DNA of 64,000 bases from an uncultured Hyphomicrobiales bacterium (GCA_903878085.1 CAIRGJ010000012.1:116019-180018), one strand, 5' to 3'. Counted from the stretch's first letter, positions 35,371 through 44,917 are shown. Notes: generated by a model from the sequence alone, not told the origin. Translations and numbers: made by a program.

Positions 35371-36213
35371 TCAGCTCTCCTCGCTGCGGGCGCGATCTTC
35401 CCAGCGCAGGAACGGCGTAGTGACGCCGACGAGTATCCAATCGGTGATCTTGCCGAGCACCGCGAAGGCGACGATGGCGGCGACGATCTCGGCCGGCTTG
35501 CCAAGCTGCTGACCGTCGATCAGCAGAAAACCAAGTCCCTCGGATGCGCCCATGAACTCGGCCGCAATCACGAACATCCAGCCGAGCCCAAGGCCCGAAC
35601 GTAGCGCGATCACATAAGTCGGCAGCACCGCCGGCAGCAAAATGCGGCGGACCATGCCGACGCCCGACAGCCGGAACAGGCGTCCGACTTCGACGATCTT
35701 GCGGTCGACCGACCGCACCGCGCCGACCACGCCGAGATAGACCGGGAAAAAAACACCAACGGCAATGAGGACGACTTTCGAGGTCTCGAAAATTCCGAGC
35801 CAGAGAATGAACAAGGGGATCCACGCAATCGACGGCACCGCGCGCAACCCCTGCAGCGACGGATCGAACAGGCGGCGCGCCAACGTTGAGTAGCCGGCCA
35901 AAGCGCCGAGTAGCGTGCCGGCCACGACGCCGAAGCCGAAACCGGCGGCGACGCGGGCCAGCGTCGCCAGCGTGTGGCGCTGCAATTCGCCGGCGTCAGC
36001 GAGTTCGGCGAAGGTCGCGTAGACCACCGAGGGCGGCGGCACCAGCCGGCCATTGGCCAGATGAAAATGCACGACCGCTTCCCAGCCGGCGGCGAGCGCC
36101 AGCGGCAATAAAATCCCGAGCGCCGGACGCGTGAAACGGCCAAGCGCCAGTTTTCGGTGTTTTTGTTCAGCCGTTGCCGGCCCGGCTGTCGCGGTCATTG
36201 GCACAAGAGACAT
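35371..36213 (-). CDS. ABC transporter permease, NitT/TauT/SsuC type
   Basis: A 280-residue inner-membrane permease with about six helices. The cytoplasmic EAA-type loop is in EVGRLFRLSGVGMVRRILLPAVLPTYVIALRSGLGLGW. The frame is open for 35 codons further upstream, but that stretch is encoded by the palindromic repeat at 36258-36382 and is not like any permease N-terminus, so MSLVPMTATAG is chosen; a later ATG five codons in is possible. Operon order is binding protein, repeat, permease, ATPase. Confidence 0.88.
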   Translation of the reverse strand: MSLVPMTATAGPATAEQKHRKLALGRFTRPALGILLPLALAAGWEAVVHFHLANGRLVPPPSVVYATFAELADAGELQRHTLATLARVAAGFGFGVVAGTLLGALAGYSTLARRLFDPSLQGLRAVPSIAWIPLFILWLGIFETSKVVLIAVGVFFPVYLGVVGAVRSVDRKIVEVGRLFRLSGVGMVRRILLPAVLPTYVIALRSGLGLGWMFVIAAEFMGASEGLGFLLIDGQQLGKPAEIVAAIVAFAVLGKITDWILVGVTTPFLRWEDRARSEES

Positions 36214-36257
36214 AAGCAGCCCGCGAAAGGCAAGTGTTGGGGCAATAGTGCCAAATG

Positions 36258-36382
36258 CTTGTCCCGGACGCGGTGCAGCGCGTTTGCGTTGCACCGCAGA
36301 TCCGGGACCTTCAAGCATTCGAATTCGTTAAGGTCCCGGGTCAGCACCGCAGCATTGCATGCTGCGGTGCGCCCGGGACAGG
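36258..36382. repeat. Palindromic intergenic element, family 3 (copy B), inside the ABC operon
   Basis: A 125-bp copy with ends CTTGTCCCGG and CCCGGGACAGG and the same internal blocks as copy A at 32701-32828, including GACGCGGTGCAGCGCG, CACCGCAGATCCGGGACCTT, CGAATTCG and GGTCCCGGG. A perfect inner arm pair GCACCGCAGCA/TGCTGCGGTGC surrounds TTGCA. It separates the binding-protein gene from the permease gene and would form a stable mRNA hairpin there. Confidence 0.8.
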
Positions 36383-36385
36383 AAT

Positions 36386-37363
36386 TTAATTCGTCGCCGC
36401 CGCCAGATATTGGCCGTCGATCAGATCGTCGACGGTCTTCTTGACGTCGACGTCGGCTTTGATGACGCCGGCCTGCTGCAAGGCGATGCCGGCGGCGAGG
36501 ATCGATTCACGCTGCGGCGCACCGATCTTGCTGTGGGTCAGCTCGGTGCGTTCCTTGAGCTGCTTCTCGACCACCGCGTCCGGCAGCTTGGTCACTGCGA
36601 TGAAGTCGGCTTTCACTTCGTCGGGGTGAGCCAGCGAATATTTGCGGGCATCCTCGTAGACGGCGAGCACGCGCTTGACGAGATCGGGATTGGCCTTGGC
36701 GAATTCCTCGCGAACGTTGAGGATGCCCCAGGTATTGGCCGCCGCATTGCGGAAGAACAGCTTGGCGCCGTCCTCGACTTCAGCCGCCGCCATCATCGGA
36801 TCGAGGCCGGCCCAGGCATCGACGTCGCCGCGGATCAGCGCGGTCTTGCCGTCGGCGTGCTGCAGCAGCACTGGCGTGATGTCCTTCTCGGTCAGACCGG
36901 CGCCGAGCAGCGCGCGCACCAGGAAGATGTGCGGGTCGGTGCCGCGCGTCACCGCGACGCGCTTGCCCTTGAGATCGGCAATGGACGCGATCTTGCTGTC
37001 CTTGGTCGTCACCAGCGCGGTCCACTCAGGCCGCGAATAGACGTAGATCGACTTGATCGGATTGCCGTTGATCTTGGCGACCAGCGCGGCGGAGCCGGCG
37101 GTCGAACCGAAATCGATCGAGCCGGCGTTGAGGAATTCCAGCGCCTTGTTGGAGCCGGCCGATTGCACCCAGCGGATCTTGATGCCGTCTTTGGCGAATT
37201 CCTTTTCGAGCAGGCCCTTGTCCTTGAGCAGGATCGAGACCGGGTTGTAGGTCGCCCAATCGATATTGATGGTGTCCGGCTTGTCCGCCGCAAACAGCGC
37301 CGTCGTCGGCAACAGGCCGGCAACAAGTGCGGAAATCAGCAACGAACGGCGTGAGAACGGCAT
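36386..37363 (-). CDS. ABC transporter substrate-binding protein, NitT/TauT/SsuA type
   Basis: A 325-residue periplasmic binding protein. Signal peptide MPFSRRSLLISALVAGLLPT is followed by a cleavage region near LFAADK; the twin Arg (SRRSLL) makes Tat export possible. The mature part reads TINIDWATYNPVSILLKDKGLLEKEF, the SsuA/TauA-type opening. GGGAGG precedes the chosen ATG; 15 upstream codons are rejected. It heads the importer operon behind a strong predicted promoter. The ligand is likely a sulfonate or other small organic anion, but this is not decidable here. Confidence 0.88.
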   Translation of the reverse strand: MPFSRRSLLISALVAGLLPTTALFAADKPDTINIDWATYNPVSILLKDKGLLEKEFAKDGIKIRWVQSAGSNKALEFLNAGSIDFGSTAGSAALVAKINGNPIKSIYVYSRPEWTALVTTKDSKIASIADLKGKRVAVTRGTDPHIFLVRALLGAGLTEKDITPVLLQHADGKTALIRGDVDAWAGLDPMMAAAEVEDGAKLFFRNAAANTWGILNVREEFAKANPDLVKRVLAVYEDARKYSLAHPDEVKADFIAVTKLPDAVVEKQLKERTELTHSKIGAPQRESILAAGIALQQAGVIKADVDVKKTVDDLIDGQYLAAATN

Positions 37364-37424
37364 GGAATAACCTCCCGAACAGGCCGCGAAAGGCGGCCAA
37401 ATGACCAACTGGCGTTATTTTTAT

Positions 37425-37453
37425 TCTATAGGGGTCGGCTAAAGCCCGGTCAA
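37425..37453 (-). promoter_or_regulatory. Predicted sigma70-type promoter of the NitT/TauT operon
   Basis: On the minus strand TTGACC (complement 37448-37453) and TATAGA (complement 37425-37430) are spaced by exactly 17 bases, 62 bases before the binding-protein ATG. This is the best promoter match in the window. Confidence 0.65.
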
Positions 37454-37582
37454 AAGCATTAAATTACTCATATTTTACGATACGGGGACTAATATTCTCC
37501 CTGAACCGGTGGTTCATGGTCGCAATTATCTTTATGCACCAGCGGTGACACGGCGCACCCGCTCCGCTATTCGGATTCTCCC

Positions 37583-40411
37583 ATGGCCTCCCTCGCCGTC
37601 GACCAGCCGCAACGCGCCCGCGCCGAAACCCCGACCCGGGCGGCGACGGAATTGATCGACAGCAAGGCCATCGTCGCCGACCTCGAAGACCTCGCCAAGG
37701 ACCACACCGGCACTGAGCGCGAGCTGCGCTCGGCGCTGGCCAAACGCCTCAAGGCCGCGCTCAACGAAGGCCGCGCCAAGGCCGAACAACTACTGCTCAA
37801 GGATCGTCACGGCCGCCGCTGCGCTGAGCGGCTGTGCCGGATGGAAGATGAAATCATCCGGATTCTCTACGAGTTCGTGAAGAAGCATTTTTATCCGTCG
37901 CAGAACCCGTCCGATTCCGAGCACATGGCCGTGGTGGCCACCGGCGGCTATGGCCGCGGGCTGCAAGCGCCGGGCTCCGACATCGATCTGCTGTTTTTGC
38001 TGCCCTACAAGCAGACCGCCTGGGGCGAGTCGGTCGCCGAAGCGGTGCTTTATTGTCTGTGGGACACCGGCCTGAAGGTCGGTCATGCCACCCGCTCGGT
38101 CGACGAATGCATTCGTCAAGCCAAGGCGGACATGACCATCCGCACCGCCATTCTCGAAGCGCGCTTCCTGCTCGGCGACAAGAAGCTGTTCGACGAACTG
38201 GTGACGCGCTTCGACAATGACGTGGTGCGCAACACCGCGACGCAATTCGTCGCCGCCAAGCTGGCCGAGCGGGAGGAGCGCATCCGCCGCTCCGGCCAAT
38301 CGCGCTATCTGGTCGAGCCCAACGTCAAGGACGGCAAAGGCGGCCTGCGCGATCTGCACACCTTGTTCTGGATCGCGAAATACGTCTATCGCGTGCGTGA
38401 GCCGGACGAACTGATCAAGCGCGGCGTGTTCGACAAGGCCGAGTATCAGTTGTTCCGCCGCTGCGAGGACTTCCTCTGGGCGGTGCGCTGCCACATGCAT
38501 TTTGTGACAGGGCGAGCGGAAGAACGCCTCGGTTTCGACATCCAGCGCGAGATCGCGCAACGGCTTGGCTACACCGAGCATCCCGGCCAGCAAGACGTCG
38601 AGCGCTTCATGAAGCACTACTTCCTGATCGCCAAGGATGTCGGCGACCTCACCGCCATTCTGTGCGCCGAGCTGGAAGACAGTCAGACCAAGACCGTGCC
38701 GGTGCTCAGCCGCGTGATGGCGAAATTTCGCCCGGTCAAGCACAAGAAGATCGCCGGCACCGACGATTTCATTGCCGATAAAAATCGCATCACGCTCGTG
38801 CAGGCGAACGTGTTCAAGCGCGACCCAGCCAACCTGATCCGCATTTTCCAGTTGGCGCAGAAATACAATCTGGCGCTGCATCCCGACGCCATGCGGGCGA
38901 TCACCCGTTCGCTGCATCTGATCGACGCCGAATTACGCGACGACAAGGAAGCCAACAAGCTGTTTCTGGAGATCATCGTTTCCAAGAACGACCCGGAGAC
39001 CGTGCTGCGGCGCATGAATGAGACCGGCGTGCTTGGCCGCTTCGTGCCGGCCTTCGGCAAGGTCGTCGCGATGATGCAGTTCAACATGTATCACCACTAC
39101 ACCGTGGATGAGCATCTGCTGCGCTGCATCGGCATCCTCACCGAAATCGAGCGCGGCACCGATAAAGACACGCCTTTGGCGCACGAGCTGTTCCACAAGC
39201 TGCTGCCCGGCAACCGTACCATCCTCTATGTCACGATGTTCCTGCATGACATCGCCAAAGGCCGCATCGAGGATCATTCGATCGCCGGTGCGCGCGTGGC
39301 GCGGCGGCTGTGCCCGCGGCTCGGTTTTTCCGCCGCCGACACCGAGACGGTGGCCTGGCTGATCGAGCAGCATCTGACGATGTCGAGCGTGGCGCAGTCG
39401 CGCGATCTGTCCGACCGCAAGACCATCGAGAATTTCGCCGCGGTGGTGCAATCGGCCGAGCGGCTGAAGCTGCTGACCATCCTCACCACCGCCGACATCC
39501 GCGCCGTCGGCCCCGGCGTCTGGAATGGCTGGAAGGCGCAGTTGCTGCGCACGCTGTATTACGAGACCGAGCCGGTACTGACCGGCGGCTTCTCCGAGGT
39601 CAACCGCGCCCAGCGCGTCGCCATGGCGCAGGCCGAATTCCGCCAGACGCTCAAGCATTGGAAGCCCGAGGAACTCGATGCCTATGTCGCGCGGCTCTAT
39701 CCGGCCTATTGGCTCAAGGTCGACCTGCAACATAAGGTCGAGCACGCGCATTTTGTGCGCGCCGCCGAGGCCACCGGCAAGACGCTCGCCACCACCATCG
39801 GTTTCAGCTCCGGCGGCGTCACCGAACTGACCGTGCTGGCGCCCGATCATCCTTGGCTGCTGGCGATCATCGCCGGCGCCTGCGCCATGTCCGGCGCCAA
39901 TATCGTCGATGCGCAGATTTACACCACCACCGACGGGCTGGCGCTCGACACCATTTCGCTGTCGCGTGAATTCGAACGCGACGAGGACGAGCAGCGGCGC
40001 GCCAACCGCATCGCCGATTCAATCGAGAAGGCGGTGCGCGGCGAGTTGCGGCTGCCCGATACACTGGGCAAGCGCGTGGCGGCGAAGGGCCGCATCAAGG
40101 CCTTCACGCTGGAGCCCTCGGTCACGCTCAATAACCAGTGGTCGCACCGCTACACCATGATGGAAGTCACCGGCCTCGACCGCACTGGCCTGCTGTACGA
40201 ATTGACCACGACGCTGTCGAAGCTCAACCTGAACATCGCCTCGGCGCACGTCGCCACCTTCGGTGAGCGCGTCGTCGACGTGTTCTACATTACCGATCTG
40301 ATGGGCGCGCAGATCACCTCGCCGACCCGGCAAGCCGCGATCAAACGCGCGATCCTGCCGCTGTTTGCGCCGGAAGCCGGCGGCAAGGTGAAAACCAAGA
40401 GCGACGATTAA
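37583..40411 (+). CDS. glnD: [Protein-PII] uridylyltransferase/uridylyl-removing enzyme
   Basis: A 942-residue bifunctional nitrogen sensor that uridylylates PII proteins when glutamine is low and de-uridylylates them when it is high. Domain order: nucleotidyltransferase with GGYGRGLQAPGSDIDLLFLL near residues 120-138; PII-uridylyltransferase helical region; HD phosphohydrolase domain with FLHDIAKGRIEDHS near 552-565; two C-terminal ACT domains, one starting near TELTVLAPDHPWLLA and the last near MMEVTGLDRTGLLYELT, which bind glutamine. Length is normal for Rhizobiales. It is divergent from the ABC importer operon. Confidence 0.96.
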   Translation: MASLAVDQPQRARAETPTRAATELIDSKAIVADLEDLAKDHTGTERELRSALAKRLKAALNEGRAKAEQLLLKDRHGRRCAERLCRMEDEIIRILYEFVKKHFYPSQNPSDSEHMAVVATGGYGRGLQAPGSDIDLLFLLPYKQTAWGESVAEAVLYCLWDTGLKVGHATRSVDECIRQAKADMTIRTAILEARFLLGDKKLFDELVTRFDNDVVRNTATQFVAAKLAEREERIRRSGQSRYLVEPNVKDGKGGLRDLHTLFWIAKYVYRVREPDELIKRGVFDKAEYQLFRRCEDFLWAVRCHMHFVTGRAEERLGFDIQREIAQRLGYTEHPGQQDVERFMKHYFLIAKDVGDLTAILCAELEDSQTKTVPVLSRVMAKFRPVKHKKIAGTDDFIADKNRITLVQANVFKRDPANLIRIFQLAQKYNLALHPDAMRAITRSLHLIDAELRDDKEANKLFLEIIVSKNDPETVLRRMNETGVLGRFVPAFGKVVAMMQFNMYHHYTVDEHLLRCIGILTEIERGTDKDTPLAHELFHKLLPGNRTILYVTMFLHDIAKGRIEDHSIAGARVARRLCPRLGFSAADTETVAWLIEQHLTMSSVAQSRDLSDRKTIENFAAVVQSAERLKLLTILTTADIRAVGPGVWNGWKAQLLRTLYYETEPVLTGGFSEVNRAQRVAMAQAEFRQTLKHWKPEELDAYVARLYPAYWLKVDLQHKVEHAHFVRAAEATGKTLATTIGFSSGGVTELTVLAPDHPWLLAIIAGACAMSGANIVDAQIYTTTDGLALDTISLSREFERDEDEQRRANRIADSIEKAVRGELRLPDTLGKRVAAKGRIKAFTLEPSVTLNNQWSHRYTMMEVTGLDRTGLLYELTTTLSKLNLNIASAHVATFGERVVDVFYITDLMGAQITSPTRQAAIKRAILPLFAPEAGGKVKTKSDD

Positions 40412-40433
40412 TTTCCCGCAAAGAAGAGCACGA

Positions 40434-41327
40434 ATGAACGACTCCCCCGTCGCCATTATCGGCCTTGGATTGATGGGCGAGGTCTATGCCCAGCGCCTGC
40501 TTGACGCCGGCTTTGCCGTCAGCGGTTACGACGTCGATCCGGCGCGCCGCGCGCGGCTGAAGGCAATCGGCGGCACGCCCGCCGACACCATCGCCGAACT
40601 GGCCAAATCTTCTGGAACATTGCCGTCGCGCTGCATCATCATTGCCGTGTTCTCGACCGCGCAGGTTGAGGACGTGATCGAGAACCACCTGCTGCCGGCG
40701 CTCGGCGAAGGCTCGAACAAGATCGTGATCTGCATGAGTACCGTCGATCCCGATCAGGTGGCGGCGCTAGCGGCGCGCGTTACGCCGCGCGGCATCCGCT
40801 ACCTCGACGTGCCGGTGTCCGGCACCAGCGAGCAGGTCCGGCAGGGCGACGGCGTCGCTTTGATCGGCGGCGACCCGGCGATCGCCACCGAGGTCAGCGA
40901 CCTGTTCGATGCGCTGTTCGTGCGCCGCTTTCACGTTGGGAAAATCGGCGACGGCGGCCGCGCCAAGCTCGCGGTGAACCTGATTCTCGGCCTCAACCGC
41001 CTAGCCTTGGCCGAGGGGCTGGTGTTCGCCGAGAAGCTCGGGCTCGATCCGGCAGCGTTTCTGGAGGTCGCCAAGGGTTCGGCGTCCTATTCGCAGGTGA
41101 TGGATACCAAGGGTTTGAAGATGGTGCGCGGCGATTTCACGCCGGAAGGCCGGGTGAAACAGACCCTGAAAGACGCGCATCTGATGCTGGATCAGGCCAA
41201 GGCCGTCGGGCAGACCCTGTCGGTGCTGCAAGTTCATGCGGATGTGCTTGAAGCCTGCGCCAAGGCAGGCGAAGCTGAGTTGGACAACAGCGCCATCATC
41301 AAAGAAGTGCGCCGCCGGGGCCGTTGA
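40434..41327 (+). CDS. NAD(P)-dependent oxidoreductase, 3-hydroxyisobutyrate dehydrogenase family
   Basis: A 297-residue beta-hydroxyacid dehydrogenase. The Rossmann motif is IIGLGLMGEVYAQRL, the substrate-binding motif YLDVPVSGTSEQVRQGD replaces the usual DAPVSGG sequence, and the catalytic Lys is expected in GRAKLAVNLILGLN. These enzymes oxidise 3-hydroxyacids such as 3-hydroxyisobutyrate, tartronate semialdehyde or 2-hydroxymethylglutarate. It is followed closely by a Bug-type binding protein gene, so an organic hydroxy-acid is the likely substrate (inference). Confidence 0.83.
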   Translation: MNDSPVAIIGLGLMGEVYAQRLLDAGFAVSGYDVDPARRARLKAIGGTPADTIAELAKSSGTLPSRCIIIAVFSTAQVEDVIENHLLPALGEGSNKIVICMSTVDPDQVAALAARVTPRGIRYLDVPVSGTSEQVRQGDGVALIGGDPAIATEVSDLFDALFVRRFHVGKIGDGGRAKLAVNLILGLNRLALAEGLVFAEKLGLDPAAFLEVAKGSASYSQVMDTKGLKMVRGDFTPEGRVKQTLKDAHLMLDQAKAVGQTLSVLQVHADVLEACAKAGEAELDNSAIIKEVRRRGR

Positions 41328-41361
41328 TACTTCCCGAACAGGCGTCAGGGGGGAAAATACC

Positions 41362-42330
41362 GTGAAGAAGCTTTCGCTCGCGCTCGCCTTGCTGCTCGCC
41401 GCCGGACTGAGCCGGCCGGCGACGGCACAGGAATACCCGCAGCAGACCATCAAATTCGTGGTCGCCTTCGGTCCCGGCGGCGGCGCCGACATCATCGCCC
41501 GCATCCTCGCCGAAGCGATGCAGCGCAAAATGGGCAAGCCGGTGATCGTCGAGAACAAGCCGGGCGCCGGCGGTATTCTCGGCAATGACGTGGTCGCCAA
41601 GGCCACGCCAGACGGCTACACGCTCGGCGTCATGACCGCAGGGCAGATTGTCGCCGCCGTCACCAAAAAGAACATGCCCTACGACACCAATACGGCCTTC
41701 GCGCCGGTGTCGCAGATCGCCACCGCCAGCCTGATGATCGTGGTGCGCCCGGATTTTCCGGCGAACAACATCAAGGAACTGATTGCGGTCGCCAAGGCCG
41801 AACCGGGCAAGATCGTCTTCGCCAGTCCCGGCTTCGCCGCCACCCAGCATTTCGCCGGGGAAATGTTCAAACAGATCGCAGGCGTCGAACTGCTGCACGT
41901 GCCATACAAGACCTCGCCGGAAGCGATTAACGCCGTGCTCGGCAAGCACGCCGACGTGCTGTTCGACACCGTGTCGGCCTTGATCGGCCAGGTGCAAGGC
42001 GGCCAGCTCAAGGCGCTCGCCGTGACAGGTAAGGAGCGCTTCTCCGCGGTGCCGAATGTGCCGGCCGCGGTCGAATCCGGCGTGATGAACGGCTACGACG
42101 TCACCACCTGGTACGGCGTATTCGCGCCGGCCGGCACGCCGCCGGCAGTGATCGCCAAGCTGAACAAGGTGCTCAACGAGGCCTTGCAGGAAGACGACGT
42201 CAAGCGGCGCATGTCCGCGGTCGGCGTCCTCGTCAAAGGCTCGACGCCGGACGAGTTCGGCGCGTTCCTCGCCAGCGAATACAAGCGCTGGGATAAGGTT
42301 CGCGAGGCGGCCGGCATCACGCAGCAGTAG
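41362..42330 (+). CDS. Bug-family tripartite tricarboxylate transporter binding protein
   Basis: A 322-residue periplasmic binding protein of the TctC/Bug family. It starts at GTG 41362 with GGGGGGAAAA upstream; the in-frame region before it overlaps the dehydrogenase gene. Signal peptide KKLSLALALLLAAGL with cleavage near ATAQE; then YPQQTIKFVVAFGPGGGADIIAR, the Bug hallmark, and VENKPGAGGILGNDVVA. No TctA/TctB membrane genes are present, which is common for Bug proteins. It ends four bases from the convergent oxidoreductase gene. Confidence 0.9.
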   Translation: MKKLSLALALLLAAGLSRPATAQEYPQQTIKFVVAFGPGGGADIIARILAEAMQRKMGKPVIVENKPGAGGILGNDVVAKATPDGYTLGVMTAGQIVAAVTKKNMPYDTNTAFAPVSQIATASLMIVVRPDFPANNIKELIAVAKAEPGKIVFASPGFAATQHFAGEMFKQIAGVELLHVPYKTSPEAINAVLGKHADVLFDTVSALIGQVQGGQLKALAVTGKERFSAVPNVPAAVESGVMNGYDVTTWYGVFAPAGTPPAVIAKLNKVLNEALQEDDVKRRMSAVGVLVKGSTPDEFGAFLASEYKRWDKVREAAGITQQ

Positions 42331-42334
42331 GTGG

Positions 42335-43309
42335 CTAGCGCATCACCTTCACCGGCGCGCTTTGCTCCATCGACTTGATGATGGCCTCGAAGGCACCGAC
42401 GACATCGAGCATGTCGTCGGCGGTCACCGCAAAGGGTTTGCCGGTCTCGACCGCTTCGGCAAACGATTCCAGCAGCACGCCAAGCGAATCGACAGCCGGA
42501 TAAACCTTCGTCTCCGGCTGTTGCCCGACCAGCGCCGTCGTGAGCACGGTTTCGTCGCGCGCCTCGGCCCAGCCTTTGGTGCCGAACACCATGACACGCC
42601 AATAGGCCGGCGCCGCGCGCACGGTGGCGAGCACGCCAGTGGCGCCGCTTGCGAACTGCACCAGCGCCGTGGCGGCGTCGCGCGGGTCCGGCGGCGGCTT
42701 CTGCCGGAACAGCTTGGCATCGACTGACGCAATTGGGCCGGCGAGATTGACCAGCGCGTCGATCACATGGAGGCCGGCGCCGGTCATGCCGCCGCCCGGC
42801 GACTCGTTCGGATCGTCGCGCCAGCCGCCGAGCACGCGCGTCGAATGCTCGTTGGTGAAATTGGCTTCGACATGCATCACCTCGCCGATGATACCGTCCG
42901 CCACCACGCGCTTGAGTTCGCGCATCGATGCGAAGCAGCGCTTGTTGTTGCCGAGCCCGAACACCACGCCGGCCTTTTGCGTCGCGGCGACCGCCTTGGC
43001 GGCTTCGGCCCGCGTCAGCGCCAGCGGCTTTTCGCTCCACACCGGCTTGCCCAACGCCGCGACGGCAGAAATCTGCTGCACATGCAGCGAATGCGGCGTC
43101 GCCAGGAACACCGCCTGCACGCGCGGATCGGCAATAGCCGCGTCGAAATCGGTCGACAGCTCAAAGCCCTTGGCCTTGGCGAAATCCGCGACCGTCTCCG
43201 GCTCCTTGCTGACGCCGCGGATGAAATGCAGGCGCGGGCTTTTGCCCTGCGCGGATTCGACGATGTTCTTGCCCCAGCGTCCGAGGCCGATCACGGCGGC
43301 GTTGATCAT
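42335..43309 (-). CDS. Gfo/Idh/MocA family oxidoreductase
   Basis: A 324-residue NAD(P)-dependent dehydrogenase. The N-terminal Rossmann motif is AVIGLGRWGKNIVE, the family segment SEKPLALTRAEA carries the usual EKP active-site Lys, and the C-terminal alpha/beta domain runs from about 125. Substrates of the family are sugars, inositols, or products such as 4-carboxy-2-hydroxymuconate semialdehyde; nothing here decides. It is divergent from the PcaC-like gene by about 100 bases and convergent with the Bug-type gene. Confidence 0.85.
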   Translation of the reverse strand: MINAAVIGLGRWGKNIVESAQGKSPRLHFIRGVSKEPETVADFAKAKGFELSTDFDAAIADPRVQAVFLATPHSLHVQQISAVAALGKPVWSEKPLALTRAEAAKAVAATQKAGVVFGLGNNKRCFASMRELKRVVADGIIGEVMHVEANFTNEHSTRVLGGWRDDPNESPGGGMTGAGLHVIDALVNLAGPIASVDAKLFRQKPPPDPRDAATALVQFASGATGVLATVRAAPAYWRVMVFGTKGWAEARDETVLTTALVGQQPETKVYPAVDSLGVLLESFAEAVETGKPFAVTADDMLDVVGAFEAIIKSMEQSAPVKVMR

Positions 43310-43413
43310 GATGGAAGTCTTCTGTCAGGCTGGCGGGAGCAAATGCGGCATGGTTAGTTAGAACACGCAAGACTGCGAACGGCAACGCCAACAACATGCC
43401 TTGAGGAAACACC

Positions 43414-43794
43414 ATGGACGACAAACAATACGAGCGCGGCCTGAAGCTGCGCACCGAGATGTTCGGCGCCGAGGCCGTCGATAAACGAATGAACGCCTTC
43501 GGCGAATTCGGCAAGCCGCTGCAGCACATCATCAATTCATACGCCTACGGCGACGTCTGGAGCCGCACCGCCTTGCCGCCCGCGACCAAGTCGCTCGCCA
43601 TGATCGCGATGATGGCGGCGGCCGGCCATGCCAACGAACTGCGCGTGCACCTCAAAGGCGCACTGAAAAATGGCTGTACCGCCGAACAGATCCAGGAAGT
43701 GCTATTGCTGTTGACGCTGTATTGCGGCATTCCAGCAGCTAACGAGGCGCACCGTATCGCCACCGAGGTTCTGCGCGAACATGCCGCCGGCTGA
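43414..43794 (+). CDS. Carboxymuconolactone decarboxylase family protein (PcaC-like)
   Basis: A 126-residue protein similar to 4-carboxymuconolactone decarboxylase, which converts gamma-carboxymuconolactone to beta-ketoadipate enol-lactone in the protocatechuate branch. Visible family features are the opening YERGLKLRTEMFGAEAVD and the segment HANELRVHLKGALKNGCTAEQIQEVLLLLTLYCGIPAANEA. TTGAGGAA precedes the ATG. It lies 34 kb from pcaFHG, so it may be the true PcaC of the organism or a paralogue in another pathway. Confidence 0.82.
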   Translation: MDDKQYERGLKLRTEMFGAEAVDKRMNAFGEFGKPLQHIINSYAYGDVWSRTALPPATKSLAMIAMMAAAGHANELRVHLKGALKNGCTAEQIQEVLLLLTLYCGIPAANEAHRIATEVLREHAAG

Positions 43795-43844
43795 CCGGGC
43801 AACACGCGGCTTGCGGGTGCGGCAAAATAGAACAACCTGCGCCC

Positions 43845-43872
43845 TTGACCTAACGCAATGTTAGCCTAAGCC
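43845..43872 (+). promoter_or_regulatory. Possible promoter and inverted repeat upstream of the TPR gene
   Basis: TTGACC (43845-43850) and TAAGCC (43867-43872) are spaced by 16 bases. Inside the spacer is an inverted repeat CTAAC-GCAAT-GTTAG at 43850-43864 that could be an operator. The -10 is weak. Confidence 0.4.
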
Positions 43873-43906
43873 TTGGCGATAAGATCGCACTTCAATTGGA
43901 GCGGAC

Positions 43907-44917
43907 ATGATCAAAATTTTACTGGTGGCGACGTGTATTGTGCTGTCGGGCGGGGCGCTACAGGCCGCCAGCCTTGACGATCTTAAAGCGGCGACCGCGG
44001 CGGTGGACAAGGGAAGTACCGATGAGGCCATCGGCCTGTTCACCAAGGCGCTGACGGCCGGCGATCTTTCGCCTGCCGATCAGTTCGCCGCCCGCAAAGG
44101 CCGCGCCGCAGAGTACACCGTCAAGAGCCTGATCGACGACGCTTACGTACGCCTCGATCAGGCGCGAGGCTCGCGCGAGCGCGCCATCGCCGATTTTACC
44201 GCGGCGCTCGGCTTCAAGACCGATGACGCCAGCGTCTATGTCGGACGCGCGCAAGTCTACCATTTGAACGATCAATACGATCAGGCGGTCGCGGATATTG
44301 ACGCCGCGCTGAAGCTGAACAACGCAGTCGTCAGCCACCTCCAGCGCGCCGCCAGTCTGCGGAGCAAAGGCGACTACGATGCCGCGGTCGCCGGCTACAC
44401 CGCGGCGCTTGGGCTCGACATGAAGGATTCCGGCCTCGAAGGCTGGGAAATTTATAACGAACGCGGCTACGCCCAATTCCTCGCCCAACGCTTTGAAGCC
44501 GCCGCCGCCGATTTCGATAAGGCGCTGACAATTGGCGCGGCCGCGCGCACCGAGGACGTGCTGTGGATTCCATACCAGGCGGCCTGGCTGCATATCGCCC
44601 GCGCCCGTGCCGGCCAGAACGACGCCGAGGAACTCGCCCGCACCGCCAAGAAGATCGATCTGAAAACATGGCCCGGCACGCTGATCGCATTTTATCTCGG
44701 CCAGGCGACGATCGATCAATTGTCGCCGCCTTCGAGCCACGGCAACATGGGACGCGGCCGCGAATGCAACTTGGCGTTTTTCTCCGGCGAGCACGCGCTG
44801 CTTAAAACCGACAGCGCGGGCGCGGCGGGGCAGTTTCAGCGGGCCCGCGCTGTGTGCAACATCCACTCCACGACTTACCTTGCCGCCGGGGTTGAATTGA
44901 AGCGCCTGGGGAAGTGA
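43907..44917 (+). CDS. Secreted tetratricopeptide-repeat protein
   Basis: A 336-residue protein with a signal peptide (MIKILLVATCIVLSGGALQA) and a mature part of helical TPR units. Repeat units are seen near GSTDEAIGLFTKALTAG, SRERAIADFTAALGFK, DQYDQAVADIDAALKLN, GDYDAAVAGYTAALGL and QRFEAAAADFDKALTIG. A TPR array in the periplasm usually scaffolds protein partners. GGAG lies six bases before the ATG. No partner is evident from the neighbours, which are catabolic and transport genes. Confidence 0.8.
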   Translation: MIKILLVATCIVLSGGALQAASLDDLKAATAAVDKGSTDEAIGLFTKALTAGDLSPADQFAARKGRAAEYTVKSLIDDAYVRLDQARGSRERAIADFTAALGFKTDDASVYVGRAQVYHLNDQYDQAVADIDAALKLNNAVVSHLQRAASLRSKGDYDAAVAGYTAALGLDMKDSGLEGWEIYNERGYAQFLAQRFEAAAADFDKALTIGAAARTEDVLWIPYQAAWLHIARARAGQNDAEELARTAKKIDLKTWPGTLIAFYLGQATIDQLSPPSSHGNMGRGRECNLAFFSGEHALLKTDSAGAAGQFQRARAVCNIHSTTYLAAGVELKRLGK

